A DNA stretch of 64,000 nt from Massilia violaceinigra (GTDB taxonomy: Bacteria; Pseudomonadota; Gammaproteobacteria; Burkholderiales; Burkholderiaceae_D): positions 7,254,001-7,318,000 of the forward strand of contig NZ_CP024608.1 of the NCBI RefSeq assembly GCF_002752675.1, in the 5' to 3' direction. This document shows positions 23,929 to 32,161 of the stretch, in pieces. The position numbers and the translations under genes are program-made. The notes beneath the pieces are model-generated. The model was not told the DNA's origin, did no database searches, and was given only the letters and a program-made list of their open reading frames with translations. Position 1 is the stretch's first letter. Each line of letters begins with the position of its first letter.

Positions 23929-25926
23929 TTACTTCACCGTGACATCGGCGTCGGTCACCGTGATGGTGCGGGCACCGAGGGTGATGGTGGCGCCGCTGGC
24001 CGAGTACACGATCGTCGGTTTCGGGCTCAGGCAGTCGGCCCGCAGGACCGAGACGAACACGCCGCGCGTCTTGGCCGTGGTGTAGCTGAACTTGTTCCAC
24101 TGGTGCGGACCGGCCGCGATGCTCGGGGCCGGCGCGTAGCCGGCCGAGCCGGTTTGCGTCAGCGGGTCGGGCGAGGTCACCGAGCCGCACATCTCGGCCG
24201 GCGCCACATCGGCGCGGAACGCGGCTGGCACGCCAACCAGCGGCACGACCGTGTGCAGGTTGTACTCGTACTTGCGCGGCGTGGCACTGTTCAACTGGTC
24301 GACCGTCACCAGGGTCGACGGGCGGATGAACACCAGGGTGCGCTTGGCCTGGGTCAGCTTGCCCGCGTAGGCCGCGGTGGCGTCGCCGGTCACCACGTCC
24401 CAGCCGGCCGACTGCAGGAACTTGGTCAGCTTGCCGGAGGAAGCTTTTTCGCCCAGCCCGGACAGACCCAGGTACTGGCCCTGGCCGCCGTCGAAGGTGA
24501 TCGCGTTGTGGGCCTTGGTCTGCTTGTAGTACTCACGCCAGTGCGGCGAGTTGTAGTAGTCGTAGTGACCGCTGTCCATCGCCAGGATCTTGCCCTTGGA
24601 ATACATGACAAAGCCGTTCTGGTCGCCGTGCGAGTGGTTCAGCGAACCGAAAGGGCTGCTCTTGAAAAAGACCGAGGTGCGGTTGCGGTCGACCAGCATG
24701 CTGTGCATGGCGGCCCAGCCGACGGCCGGGAAATAAGCGCCGTTGGGCGTATTCGACGGCAAGTCCGCGATGCCCTGGTATTCGCGCGGGCTGAGCATGA
24801 TGTGCAGGCGCGCATAGTCTTCGCCGCTCATCTGCTTGGCGTACCAGCGCGAGAGCACGGTATCGGAGCGGTTCATGATGGCCTTGCCGAAACGGGCCCA
24901 GTCCTCGCCGCGCCGCACTTCGGCGCCATCGCCGAACACGCCGGCCGGGGTGCCCGGCGGCAGCGCATAGGCGACAAAACGGGCAAATTCCGCCACCCAC
25001 GGTTTTCTGTAGAACGGCACGCCCAGCACGCGCTCGATCAAGTCCCACATCAGCAGCGACTCGCCCGCATCCCACTCGGCATAGCTGGAACCGTTGGCGA
25101 AACCGCCATCCTCGCCGCCCCACGGGCTGGTGCTGAACACGTATTCCTGCACGGCCGGCGCCAGCCAGGCGTTCACTTCCGGCATGTCGCCGCGCACGAT
25201 CAACAAGGCGCCGACGAATTTGCCGAGGGCGTTGAAGGAAATGCTGTTTTCAGGGTACCTGCGCACCTGCTCCGGGGTCTTCAGGAGATTGGCATTGCCG
25301 CAGGCGATGATGATATCCTTGACCATCTGGCGGTCGGCGGCCGTCATGGCGCTGTAGGCGAAATCGTAGGCCAGCGCGTACGACCAGGCATAGTCGCGCG
25401 TTTCGGCGACGTCGCCGGCGCACTTGCGCGCCAGCACCGGCGGGCCGAACAATTGCATGCGGGCCCGCATCTCGGTCAGGAACCACGGGTCGCGGGTCAG
25501 GTACCATCCCAGCGCCGCTTCGCCCATGCCTTCGAGGATACGGCTCTGCTCCCACCAGCTGCCCATGCGCACCGATTCGGTGTTGGAATTGATCTGGGTG
25601 CGCAAGGAGGTGGTGATGCCGCTGACGGCGGTGCGCTTCAGATAAGCGGTCATGGCGGCCAGCGCCTTGGCGCGCTCGGCCTTGGTGGCGGCCACGATGC
25701 CGGCGTAGTCGGCCTGGCCCTTGAACAGGCGCGGGTGACCCATGCGCGGGGTGGTGGCATCGAATTTGGTGATCGCGGCGTTCAGCGATGTGGGGCTCAG
25801 CGCGGTCGCCGTGGCGGCCAGTTCAGCCGTGGTAAACATCTTCGGCGCGGCGGTAAAAGTCTGGGCCGCAGCGGGCAGGGCGGCCGCGGCGACAGTCAAC
25901 GCGAAGGCGCTTAGTGCTTTTATCAT
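23929..25926 (-). CDS. Heparinase II/III-like exported protein (putative polysaccharide lyase)
   Basis: A 665-aa protein. A signal peptide (LSAFALTVAAAALPAAAQ) is followed by PRMGHPRLFKGQADYAGIV, an alpha-helical toroid region to ~residue 350 (WEQSRILEGMGEAALGWYL; DYAWSYALAYDFAYSAMTAADRQ) and a beta domain. That beta domain has the hallmark NHSHGDQNGFVMYSKGKILAMDSGHYDYYN and KAHNAITFDGGQGQ, as in DUF4962/heparinase II/III proteins with catalytic His/Tyr. It probably cleaves uronic-acid-containing polysaccharide in the periplasm or outside the cell. Last gene of the main exopolysaccharide transcript, before a terminator. It overlaps the upstream glycosyltransferase by 4 bases, so trimming or turnover of the exopolysaccharide is the natural hypothesis. 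Confidence 0.85.
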   Translation of the reverse strand: MIKALSAFALTVAAAALPAAAQTFTAAPKMFTTAELAATATALSPTSLNAAITKFDATTPRMGHPRLFKGQADYAGIVAATKAERAKALAAMTAYLKRTAVSGITTSLRTQINSNTESVRMGSWWEQSRILEGMGEAALGWYLTRDPWFLTEMRARMQLFGPPVLARKCAGDVAETRDYAWSYALAYDFAYSAMTAADRQMVKDIIIACGNANLLKTPEQVRRYPENSISFNALGKFVGALLIVRGDMPEVNAWLAPAVQEYVFSTSPWGGEDGGFANGSSYAEWDAGESLLMWDLIERVLGVPFYRKPWVAEFARFVAYALPPGTPAGVFGDGAEVRRGEDWARFGKAIMNRSDTVLSRWYAKQMSGEDYARLHIMLSPREYQGIADLPSNTPNGAYFPAVGWAAMHSMLVDRNRTSVFFKSSPFGSLNHSHGDQNGFVMYSKGKILAMDSGHYDYYNSPHWREYYKQTKAHNAITFDGGQGQYLGLSGLGEKASSGKLTKFLQSAGWDVVTGDATAAYAGKLTQAKRTLVFIRPSTLVTVDQLNSATPRKYEYNLHTVVPLVGVPAAFRADVAPAEMCGSVTSPDPLTQTGSAGYAPAPSIAAGPHQWNKFSYTTAKTRGVFVSVLRADCLSPKPTIVYSASGATITLGARTITVTDADVTVK

Positions 25927-26981
25927 GCTGCTAACTCCTTATAACGTCTCGCAAGACGCTCCAATACTGTTTCGACCATATATTCGGACCTGACACGCGC
26001 CAGTCCGGAAGCAGAGATCGTATCCGCAAGGATATTATCGTCCAAGATGCGCAAAATTGAGGCACCGAGATCAACGGTATTGCGCGGTTGCACCAAAATA
26101 CCACACTTTCCTTGCGACAACATTAATGGAATCGCGCCAATGCTTGTCGCAACGACAGGAATCCCGCACGCCATCGCTTCCAGGATCGACATCGGCATCT
26201 GTTCAGTATGTGACGGAAGCGCAAAAACGGCGGCCTCGTCCATCAATGCGGCGCGCGCCGCACCATCGACCCAGCCCGGCAAGGCCACCGCCGCGCCCAG
26301 GCCGAGTTCGTCGGCAAGGGCGCGCGCCTGGGCGATATCGCCCTCGCCCGCCAGCACCAGGCGGGCCTCGGGACGGGCGGCGTGGACGGCGGCAAAGGCG
26401 CGGATCAGGTCGAACACGCCCTTCTTGTCTTCGATGCGGCCGAGGAACAGCACGTCGCGCAGGCCGCGCTTGCGCGGCTTGGCGGGCGGTACCGCCACCG
26501 GGTTGGGAAACACTTCGACGGCGGCCAGGCCGGCGCGCTCGCGCAGCCAGGTGGCCGAATCGTCGGTCAGGGCAAACGCGGCGGTCGACTTGGCGACGGT
26601 GGCCACGGCCAGGCGCTGGGCCCAGCCCGACAAGCCATTGTCCATGAAGTCGCAAAAAGCGCCGCCGTGCAGGTGGAACAGCACCGGGCGTCCGAACAGG
26701 CGCGCGGTGCGGATGAAAATCGCCTTGCGCCAGAAGCTCACGCCGGAGGCGACATGCACGTGCAGCAGCGCGACTTTGCCGCGCAGCAGCAGGCCGAGGA
26801 ACTGGGACAGGGCGATCCCCGCCTGCAGCGCCTTGCGCGGCATCGAGCCGTCCACGTGGCTGGCAATGAAACGCGTATTGCCGTCGGCGCCGTAGCCATG
26901 TTCATAATACGTCTTGATGACGCTGGCGATGCCGCCGCGCGCTGTCGGCGACGGGCCGATCATAATGACCAACTTCTTCAT
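25923..26981 (-). CDS. GT4-family glycosyltransferase
   Basis: A 352-aa protein from the ATG at 26981 (4-base overlap with the upstream gene). N-terminal GPSPTARGGIASVIKTYYEHG, LHVHVASGVSFWRKA and LHGGAFCDF are followed by a nucleotide-binding half with VLFLGRIEDKKGVFDLIRAFA and the GT4 EX7E-like motif in LPSHTEQMPMSILEAMACGIPVVAT. It adds a sugar from an NDP donor to the growing lipid-linked repeat unit on the cytoplasmic side. Donor unknown. The final ~80 codons are less GC-rich than the rest. Confidence 0.9.
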   Translation of the reverse strand: MKKLVIMIGPSPTARGGIASVIKTYYEHGYGADGNTRFIASHVDGSMPRKALQAGIALSQFLGLLLRGKVALLHVHVASGVSFWRKAIFIRTARLFGRPVLFHLHGGAFCDFMDNGLSGWAQRLAVATVAKSTAAFALTDDSATWLRERAGLAAVEVFPNPVAVPPAKPRKRGLRDVLFLGRIEDKKGVFDLIRAFAAVHAARPEARLVLAGEGDIAQARALADELGLGAAVALPGWVDGAARAALMDEAAVFALPSHTEQMPMSILEAMACGIPVVATSIGAIPLMLSQGKCGILVQPRNTVDLGASILRILDDNILADTISASGLARVRSEYMVETVLERLARRYKELAA

Positions 26982-28432
26982 GCTGTTCCATCCGAATCGA
27001 GGTGGGCCGCGCCCAGGTAAGTGGAAATATCCAGGTGCTGCAGCAGCAGCTTGTGCTTGCCCGACACCGAGCGCCGGATCTCGTCCACGCGCACGATCTC
27101 GACCGACAGGCCGCCCTGGGTCTTGGCGTGGATGCCGGCGGCCAGGGCGTCGCGCGCGCTTTTCGTCAGTTCGGCGTTCGAGAGCACCTTGAGGGTGGCC
27201 TTGCCCGGCGCGGTCTGCTCGAACTGCATGCGGTCGGCGCTGGCGAGCTGCTCGAAGTGGGCCGCGCCGATGGTGCAGATCGACACCAGGCGGTGGTCGT
27301 GGCACACCAAAAACTCTTGCAGGCGCCCTTCGATGCGCTCGACCACGGCAAACCCGGGCCGGGTATGGTTCGGCGCCGCGCTCCACATGGCCAGATCGCC
27401 CGTGCGGTAGCGGATCAGGGGCATGACCCGGTTGTCGAAGCCGGTGGCGACGATTTCACCGAGCACGCCGGGGGTGTCGATGCTGCGTCCGGCGGTGTCG
27501 ACCAGTTCGACCTTGCCGTACAGCGGCCAGAAAAAATAGCGCGCATCGTCCGGCGCCGAGATCGCCTTGACGGCGCGCTCGGAATGGCCGTAGTCGAGCA
27601 GCACGGGGCAGCCGAACACTTCCTTGAGAAGATCGACCTGGTAATCGTAGATATTTTCCGAAAACAGCTGGATGGCGCGGATGCGCGCCGTGATGTCGGG
27701 CGCCGGGTTGGCCTTGAGCCAGCGCGCCAGCGGCACCAGGGCCGAGGGAAAGGCGTGGATGAAGGCCGGCTTCCACTTGCGCAGCGCCTCGACGTAGCGC
27801 GGCATGTAGGCCGGCTCCAGGTGGTCCGAGGACAGGTGCAGGTAGCGCTTGATCGGATCGAACATCCACAAGGCGCCGTCCGGGCGGCCGGCGCCGGGCA
27901 CGGTGCGCCCGCGCAGGGCCAGGATGATGTCGTTGCGGCCGACCCCGGCGATCTCGTCGAAGGTGGAGTTGTAGGCAAAATCCTTGGAGCGCGAAACGTA
28001 CTTTTCCAGGTATAGCCTCATCGGCACCGAAGTCGAGCCGCCGGTAAACGCCATCAGGTGGGTTTCCGGTCCCATGCGGGTCGACAGGTAGCGGCCGGTA
28101 TCGGCCTTGATCTCTTCCTTGGTCAGCAGCGGAAAGGCGGCCAGCAGGGCGGCGGCCGAATCGCCGCGCGCCAGGGCCGGTTTCAGGGCCGCGTTGGCGG
28201 GCACGGTCTCGATGGCCCAGCGCAGCGTCTCCATCAGTTTTTCGTCGGCGCGCCGGCTCAGCCACGCGAGATCGCCGCTACGGGCGATCTCGCCGACAAA
28301 CTCGTGGTACTTGGCCCCGTAGCGCAAGCTGGCCGGGGCCAGCGAATACAGCTGGCCGATGGAACTCTTGATCCACTGCGGCGCTGCCGTGTAGAACTTG
28401 AGAAAGGGGTGGACCATGTCTTCTATGGGCAT
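26978..28432 (-). CDS. Phenylacetate-CoA-ligase-like protein (CapK/PaaK family)
   Basis: A 484-aa protein from the ATG at 28432. AMP-forming ligase features: FTGGSTSVPMRLYLEKY (adenylate P-loop, ~131-147), LDYGHSERA and YRTGDLAMW (~370). The usual paaK operon partners are absent; the gene sits between glycosyltransferases and overlaps the next by 4 bases. Relatives named CapK occur in capsule and exopolysaccharide loci, where their reaction is poorly defined. They may activate an acyl or amino-acid substituent for attachment to the sugar chain. Role here is inferred. Confidence 0.85.
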   Translation of the reverse strand: MPIEDMVHPFLKFYTAAPQWIKSSIGQLYSLAPASLRYGAKYHEFVGEIARSGDLAWLSRRADEKLMETLRWAIETVPANAALKPALARGDSAAALLAAFPLLTKEEIKADTGRYLSTRMGPETHLMAFTGGSTSVPMRLYLEKYVSRSKDFAYNSTFDEIAGVGRNDIILALRGRTVPGAGRPDGALWMFDPIKRYLHLSSDHLEPAYMPRYVEALRKWKPAFIHAFPSALVPLARWLKANPAPDITARIRAIQLFSENIYDYQVDLLKEVFGCPVLLDYGHSERAVKAISAPDDARYFFWPLYGKVELVDTAGRSIDTPGVLGEIVATGFDNRVMPLIRYRTGDLAMWSAAPNHTRPGFAVVERIEGRLQEFLVCHDHRLVSICTIGAAHFEQLASADRMQFEQTAPGKATLKVLSNAELTKSARDALAAGIHAKTQGGLSVEIVRVDEIRRSVSGKHKLLLQHLDISTYLGAAHLDSDGTA

Positions 28433-28523
28433 ACGGGTTCGCTCTGTTGTGTCTGGCGGGCCGGCTGGCCCGTCCTGGTTCGCGCGGCGCCGGCAGCAGC
28501 CGGCCATGCGCGCGGGCGAGCAA

Positions 28524-29678
28524 TCACGCCAGCCCGACGCGGGCAAGCTTGCCCGCCACTGCCTGGAAAATGGCTTCATAACGATCCAGCATGCGCTCGG
28601 CGTCGAAGCGCGCGCGCACGGTTGCCAGCGCGCCCTGCCCCAGCTGCGCGCACAGGGCCTCGTCGCTGAAACGCGACAGCGCCGCCACCAGCGCATCGAC
28701 GTCGCCGGCGGGATACAGCAAGCCGTTGACGCCATGCTCGACCTGCTCGCGCATGCCGCCGACATCGCTGGCGACCAGCGGCTTGCCGAGCGCCATGTAT
28801 TCCAGGGTGGCGATCGGGAAATTCTCATCGTGCGAGGTGAGCGCCATCACATTGCACATGGCGATATAGGGCCGCACATCCTGCTGGAAGCCGGCCAGCA
28901 GCACGGCATCGCGCAGGCCGAGCGCATCGATGCACGCTTCGATCTGGGGCCGCATGCTGCCGTCGCCGACCAGCACCACGCGCGCCGCCACGCCCTGGGC
29001 GCGCAGGCGCGCCAGCGCGGCCAGCAAATCGACCTGGCGCTTTTCCTCGCGGAAGATGGCGCACAGGCCGATCACCAGTTCGTGCGCGCCGAAACCATGC
29101 TCGCGCCGCATGGCGGCCGCCTGGTCGGCCACGCGCGCCACCGCGAAATGGTTCAGGTCGACGCCGTTATGCACCACCTCGCTGCGCGCGTCGCTCACGC
29201 CGAGCGCCTTGAAGAAGCCGCGCTGCAGTTCGCTGATATAGATGGTGCACTGGGCCATGCGGTAAAACTGGCGGTACACCACGAAACGCAGGCGCTGCTT
29301 GCCGCCGCGCTTGACCACGCCCATGCTGTGGTTGATGAACACCAGCTTGGGGCGCTTCCTGGCGCGCAGGCCGGCGATCGCGGCGCACATCAGCGAATAC
29401 TGGGAGGTGCCGATCATCACGTCGGGCTCGAACTGGTCGACCAGGGCGGCCAGGCGGCCCATGGCGGCGTAATCGAAGCCATCTTTCGCGTGGCAGCACA
29501 GCAGCGGCGCCACCCCGCCCTGCTCCAGGTCGGGGGCCAGTTCGGCCGAATCCTTGAGGTAGCCCAGGGCCACCTGGTGGCCGCGCCGCACCAGGCCGGT
29601 GGCCAGGGCTACTGTGTGGCGTTCGCCGCCGCCGAATTTCAGCTGGTCGGCGACGAACATGATTTTCATCGTCGTCAT
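28524..29678 (-). CDS. GT4-family glycosyltransferase
   Basis: A 384-aa protein from the ATG at 29678 (ATG at 29669 also possible). Motifs: FVADQLKFGGGERHTVALATGLVRRGH, VFINHSMGVVKRGGKQ, VVHNGVDLNHF, IGLCAIFREEKRQVDLLAAL and SHDENFPIATLEYMALGKPLVASDVGGMREQV (EX7E region). A typical retaining GT-B enzyme in the exopolysaccharide operon; donor and linkage cannot be read from the sequence. 91 bases separate it from the next gene. Confidence 0.9.
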   Translation of the reverse strand: MTTMKIMFVADQLKFGGGERHTVALATGLVRRGHQVALGYLKDSAELAPDLEQGGVAPLLCCHAKDGFDYAAMGRLAALVDQFEPDVMIGTSQYSLMCAAIAGLRARKRPKLVFINHSMGVVKRGGKQRLRFVVYRQFYRMAQCTIYISELQRGFFKALGVSDARSEVVHNGVDLNHFAVARVADQAAAMRREHGFGAHELVIGLCAIFREEKRQVDLLAALARLRAQGVAARVVLVGDGSMRPQIEACIDALGLRDAVLLAGFQQDVRPYIAMCNVMALTSHDENFPIATLEYMALGKPLVASDVGGMREQVEHGVNGLLYPAGDVDALVAALSRFSDEALCAQLGQGALATVRARFDAERMLDRYEAIFQAVAGKLARVGLA

Positions 29679-29739
29679 GAAGGCTTTCGCATGGATAGTC
29701 AGTTCGAATCGGGCCTGGCGGCGCTGCCGCCAGGGACCA

Positions 29740-31005
29740 TCAGCCGGCGCGGCTGCGGTCGATGGCTTGCTGCATATGCCCCTTGAGCGCATCCGATACG
29801 CGCTGCGGCGCGAAGCGCTGGGCCACGTCTTCCGGCAGCACGGGGGCCACGCCCGCTTCCAGGCTCGCCAGGCCGACGCGCAGCATGCGCGTGATGGCTT
29901 CGATATCGTCCGGGGCGGCGCAGGCGTCGGGGCTGCCGGCCCATTCGGCGATCAGGTCGGCCGAGGTGCCGGGCGAGGTGATGCCCCAGACCGGGCGGCG
30001 CGCGCCGATGTATTCGACCAGCTTGCTCGGCAAAAACACGCTCGGGCTGGCGCTCGGGGCGTCGATCACCAGCAGCGCATCGGCCTCGCGCGCCAGGCGC
30101 AGCGATTCGCGGTACGGCACCTGGCCGCACAGCGTCACCAGGCCGGGCGGCAGCGATGCCAGCGCCGCCGAGGCCAGGAAAATCTTTTGCAGGGGACCGA
30201 CGAACTCGAAACGCACGCCGTCGAGCGCGCCCGGCTGGCGTTCCAGCATGCGCGCCAGGGCCTTGAACAGCGGCTCGGGCGAGCGCGCGCCGTAGCAGGC
30301 GCCGATGTGGCGGATGACGCGGCGCGCGTCAGGCGGCTGCGCAGCCGGCTGGGCCGCTTGCGGCGCCGCCGGGCCGAAGTTTTCCATGTCCCAGGCGTGC
30401 GGCAGCACGGCCGCCCTGGCGCGCCAGGCGTTCGGGTATTTGCTCATCACCATCTCGAGCGTGCGGCTGGAGGTGAACAAGACCTGGTCGGCGCTGGCGA
30501 TGACGCTCTTTTCCATTTCCGCATTGATGCGCAGCACCTCGGGCGTGCCCGAGTGGAAAGGATTGCCGGCCCACGGGTCGCTGAAGTGCACCAGCCACGG
30601 CAAGCCGGTGGCGCGTTTCAGGTCCAGGCCCAGCAAGTGGTCGCTCATCGGCATGCCGAAGCTGACCAGCACGTCGGGCCGCTTGGCGGCGATGTGCGCC
30701 AGCGCGGCGCGCTTGGCCAGCGCGCGCCAGCGGCCCAGGCCGTCCGGCGTGGTGCCGTAGGTCGGGACCACGCGCCGCGCCAGGCGCAGCAGGCGGCCCT
30801 TGAGGAACATGCCGGGGTTGTGCACGCACAGGGAATCGACGCGCTGGAAGAAATCCGGATACTGGTCGTAAGCGTCGGGGAACTCCGCATCCTGGCCGTG
30901 CAGCATGGTGACCTTGCCGTCCAGGTGATACAGCTGGCGCCCGATCTGGATCGCCTGCGGCGTCAGCTTGGGCGGCGCGTAATAGCAAATGGCAAAAATA
31001 TTCAA
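29740..31005 (-). CDS. Glycosyltransferase (GT-B fold, family 4-like)
   Basis: A 421-aa protein. It begins MNIFAICYYAPPKLTPQAIQIGRQLYHL, the YY.PP opening common in this family. VSFGMPMSDHLLGLDLKRATGLPWLVHFSDPWAGNPF is the acceptor-side signature. The C-terminal half has HIGACYGARSPEPLFKALARML, LRLAREADALLVIDAPS and FLPSKLVEYIGARRPVWGIT. It overlaps the wecB-like gene by 4 bases. Probably assembles the repeat unit; donor unknown. Confidence 0.88.
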   Translation of the reverse strand: MNIFAICYYAPPKLTPQAIQIGRQLYHLDGKVTMLHGQDAEFPDAYDQYPDFFQRVDSLCVHNPGMFLKGRLLRLARRVVPTYGTTPDGLGRWRALAKRAALAHIAAKRPDVLVSFGMPMSDHLLGLDLKRATGLPWLVHFSDPWAGNPFHSGTPEVLRINAEMEKSVIASADQVLFTSSRTLEMVMSKYPNAWRARAAVLPHAWDMENFGPAAPQAAQPAAQPPDARRVIRHIGACYGARSPEPLFKALARMLERQPGALDGVRFEFVGPLQKIFLASAALASLPPGLVTLCGQVPYRESLRLAREADALLVIDAPSASPSVFLPSKLVEYIGARRPVWGITSPGTSADLIAEWAGSPDACAAPDDIEAITRMLRVGLASLEAGVAPVLPEDVAQRFAPQRVSDALKGHMQQAIDRSRAG

Positions 31006-32159
31006 ACGCGCTCTCCGAAGGCGGCCAGCGAATCGAGAATGCGGCGCGAGGCATGGCCGTCGCCGTAGAAATTGCCGCCCACGCCATCGCCCAGGGCGCC
31101 GTCGAGCAGGGTCGCCACGGCATTCACGATGCGCTCGCGGTTCGGGCCGACCAGGTGCACCATGCCCGACGCCGTGCCTTCCATGCGCTCGGTCACATCG
31201 CGCATGACCACCACCGGCTTGCCCAGGCTAGGCGCTTCTTCCTGCACGCCGCCGGAATCGGTCAGCACCACGGAAGCGTTGATCATCATGGCCACGAACG
31301 GCAGGTAGTCGAGCGGCTGGCACAGCACCAGGTTGGCGAAACCGGACGGCACCAGGAACTGGTCGACCGCGCCGCGCACGGCCGGGTTCGGGTGTACCGG
31401 GAACACGAAATCGATGGCGGGGTAGCGCGCGCACAGCTCGGCGATGCCGGTGCAGATGGCTTCAAAGCCGGCGCCGAAGCTCTCGCGGCGGTGCGCGGTG
31501 ACCAGCACGAACGGACGGCGCGGGCCGATGAAGCGCTCCAGCCCTTGCGGGGCGAGCGCGGCGCCGACCTGGGCGCGGCAGGCCGGATCGGTATTCAAGC
31601 GTTCGCGCACCAGGTACAGGGCGTCGATCCCGGTGTTGCCGGTGATCAGGATGCGCTCTTCCAGAACGCCTTCGCGCAGCAGGTTGACCTTGGCCGGGGC
31701 GGTCGGCGGGAAGTGCATTTCGGCGATCTGGCCGACCAGCTTGCGGTTCATCTCTTCCGGGAACGGTTCGTAGATGTTGCCGGTGCGCAGGCCCGCTTCG
31801 ACGTGGGCCACCTTGACCTTGGCGTAGAAGGCGGCCAGCGCGGCCACGAAGGCGGTGGTGGTGTCGCCCTGGACGATCATCCAGTCCGGACGGACCTGTT
31901 CGAGCACCGGCACCAGGCCGTCGAGCACGCCGGTGGTGACGCCGGTCAGGGTCTGGCCCGGCTTCATCAGGTTCAGGTCGAACTCGGGCACGATGCCGAA
32001 GAAGGCCAGTACGCTGTCGAGCATCTCGCGGTGCTGGGCGGAGACGCAGACGACGACCTCGAAGCCGCCGTGCGCGCGCGCGGCCAGGACCACCGGGGCC
32101 AGTTTGATCGCCTCGGGACGGGTACCGAAGACGAAGAGCAGTTTTTGCGTAGCGGGCAT
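31002..32159 (-). CDS. wecB: UDP-N-acetylglucosamine 2-epimerase (non-hydrolysing), copy 2
   Basis: A 385-aa protein from the ATG at 32159. Motifs: FVFGTRPEAIKLAPVVLAAR, SAQHREMLDSVLAFFGI, VQGDTTTAFVAALAAFY, KVAHVEAGLRTGNIYEPFPEEMNR, TAHRRESFG, FPVHPNP and LTDSGGVQEEAPSLGKPVVVMRDVTERMEG. This is the classic E. coli-like WecB subfamily, different from copy 1 at 22419, which has HRPSN in place of HRRES. It starts 2 bases after the flippase stop. Confidence 0.93.
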   Translation of the reverse strand: MPATQKLLFVFGTRPEAIKLAPVVLAARAHGGFEVVVCVSAQHREMLDSVLAFFGIVPEFDLNLMKPGQTLTGVTTGVLDGLVPVLEQVRPDWMIVQGDTTTAFVAALAAFYAKVKVAHVEAGLRTGNIYEPFPEEMNRKLVGQIAEMHFPPTAPAKVNLLREGVLEERILITGNTGIDALYLVRERLNTDPACRAQVGAALAPQGLERFIGPRRPFVLVTAHRRESFGAGFEAICTGIAELCARYPAIDFVFPVHPNPAVRGAVDQFLVPSGFANLVLCQPLDYLPFVAMMINASVVLTDSGGVQEEAPSLGKPVVVMRDVTERMEGTASGMVHLVGPNRERIVNAVATLLDGALGDGVGGNFYGDGHASRRILDSLAAFGERV

Positions 32160-32161
32160 GA

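Noticed and set aside
26982..27386. N-terminal extension of the glycosyltransferase at 25923
   Set aside because: It overlaps the 3' end of the CapK-like gene in another frame; the ATG at 26981 gives the normal family start and an ATGA overlap.
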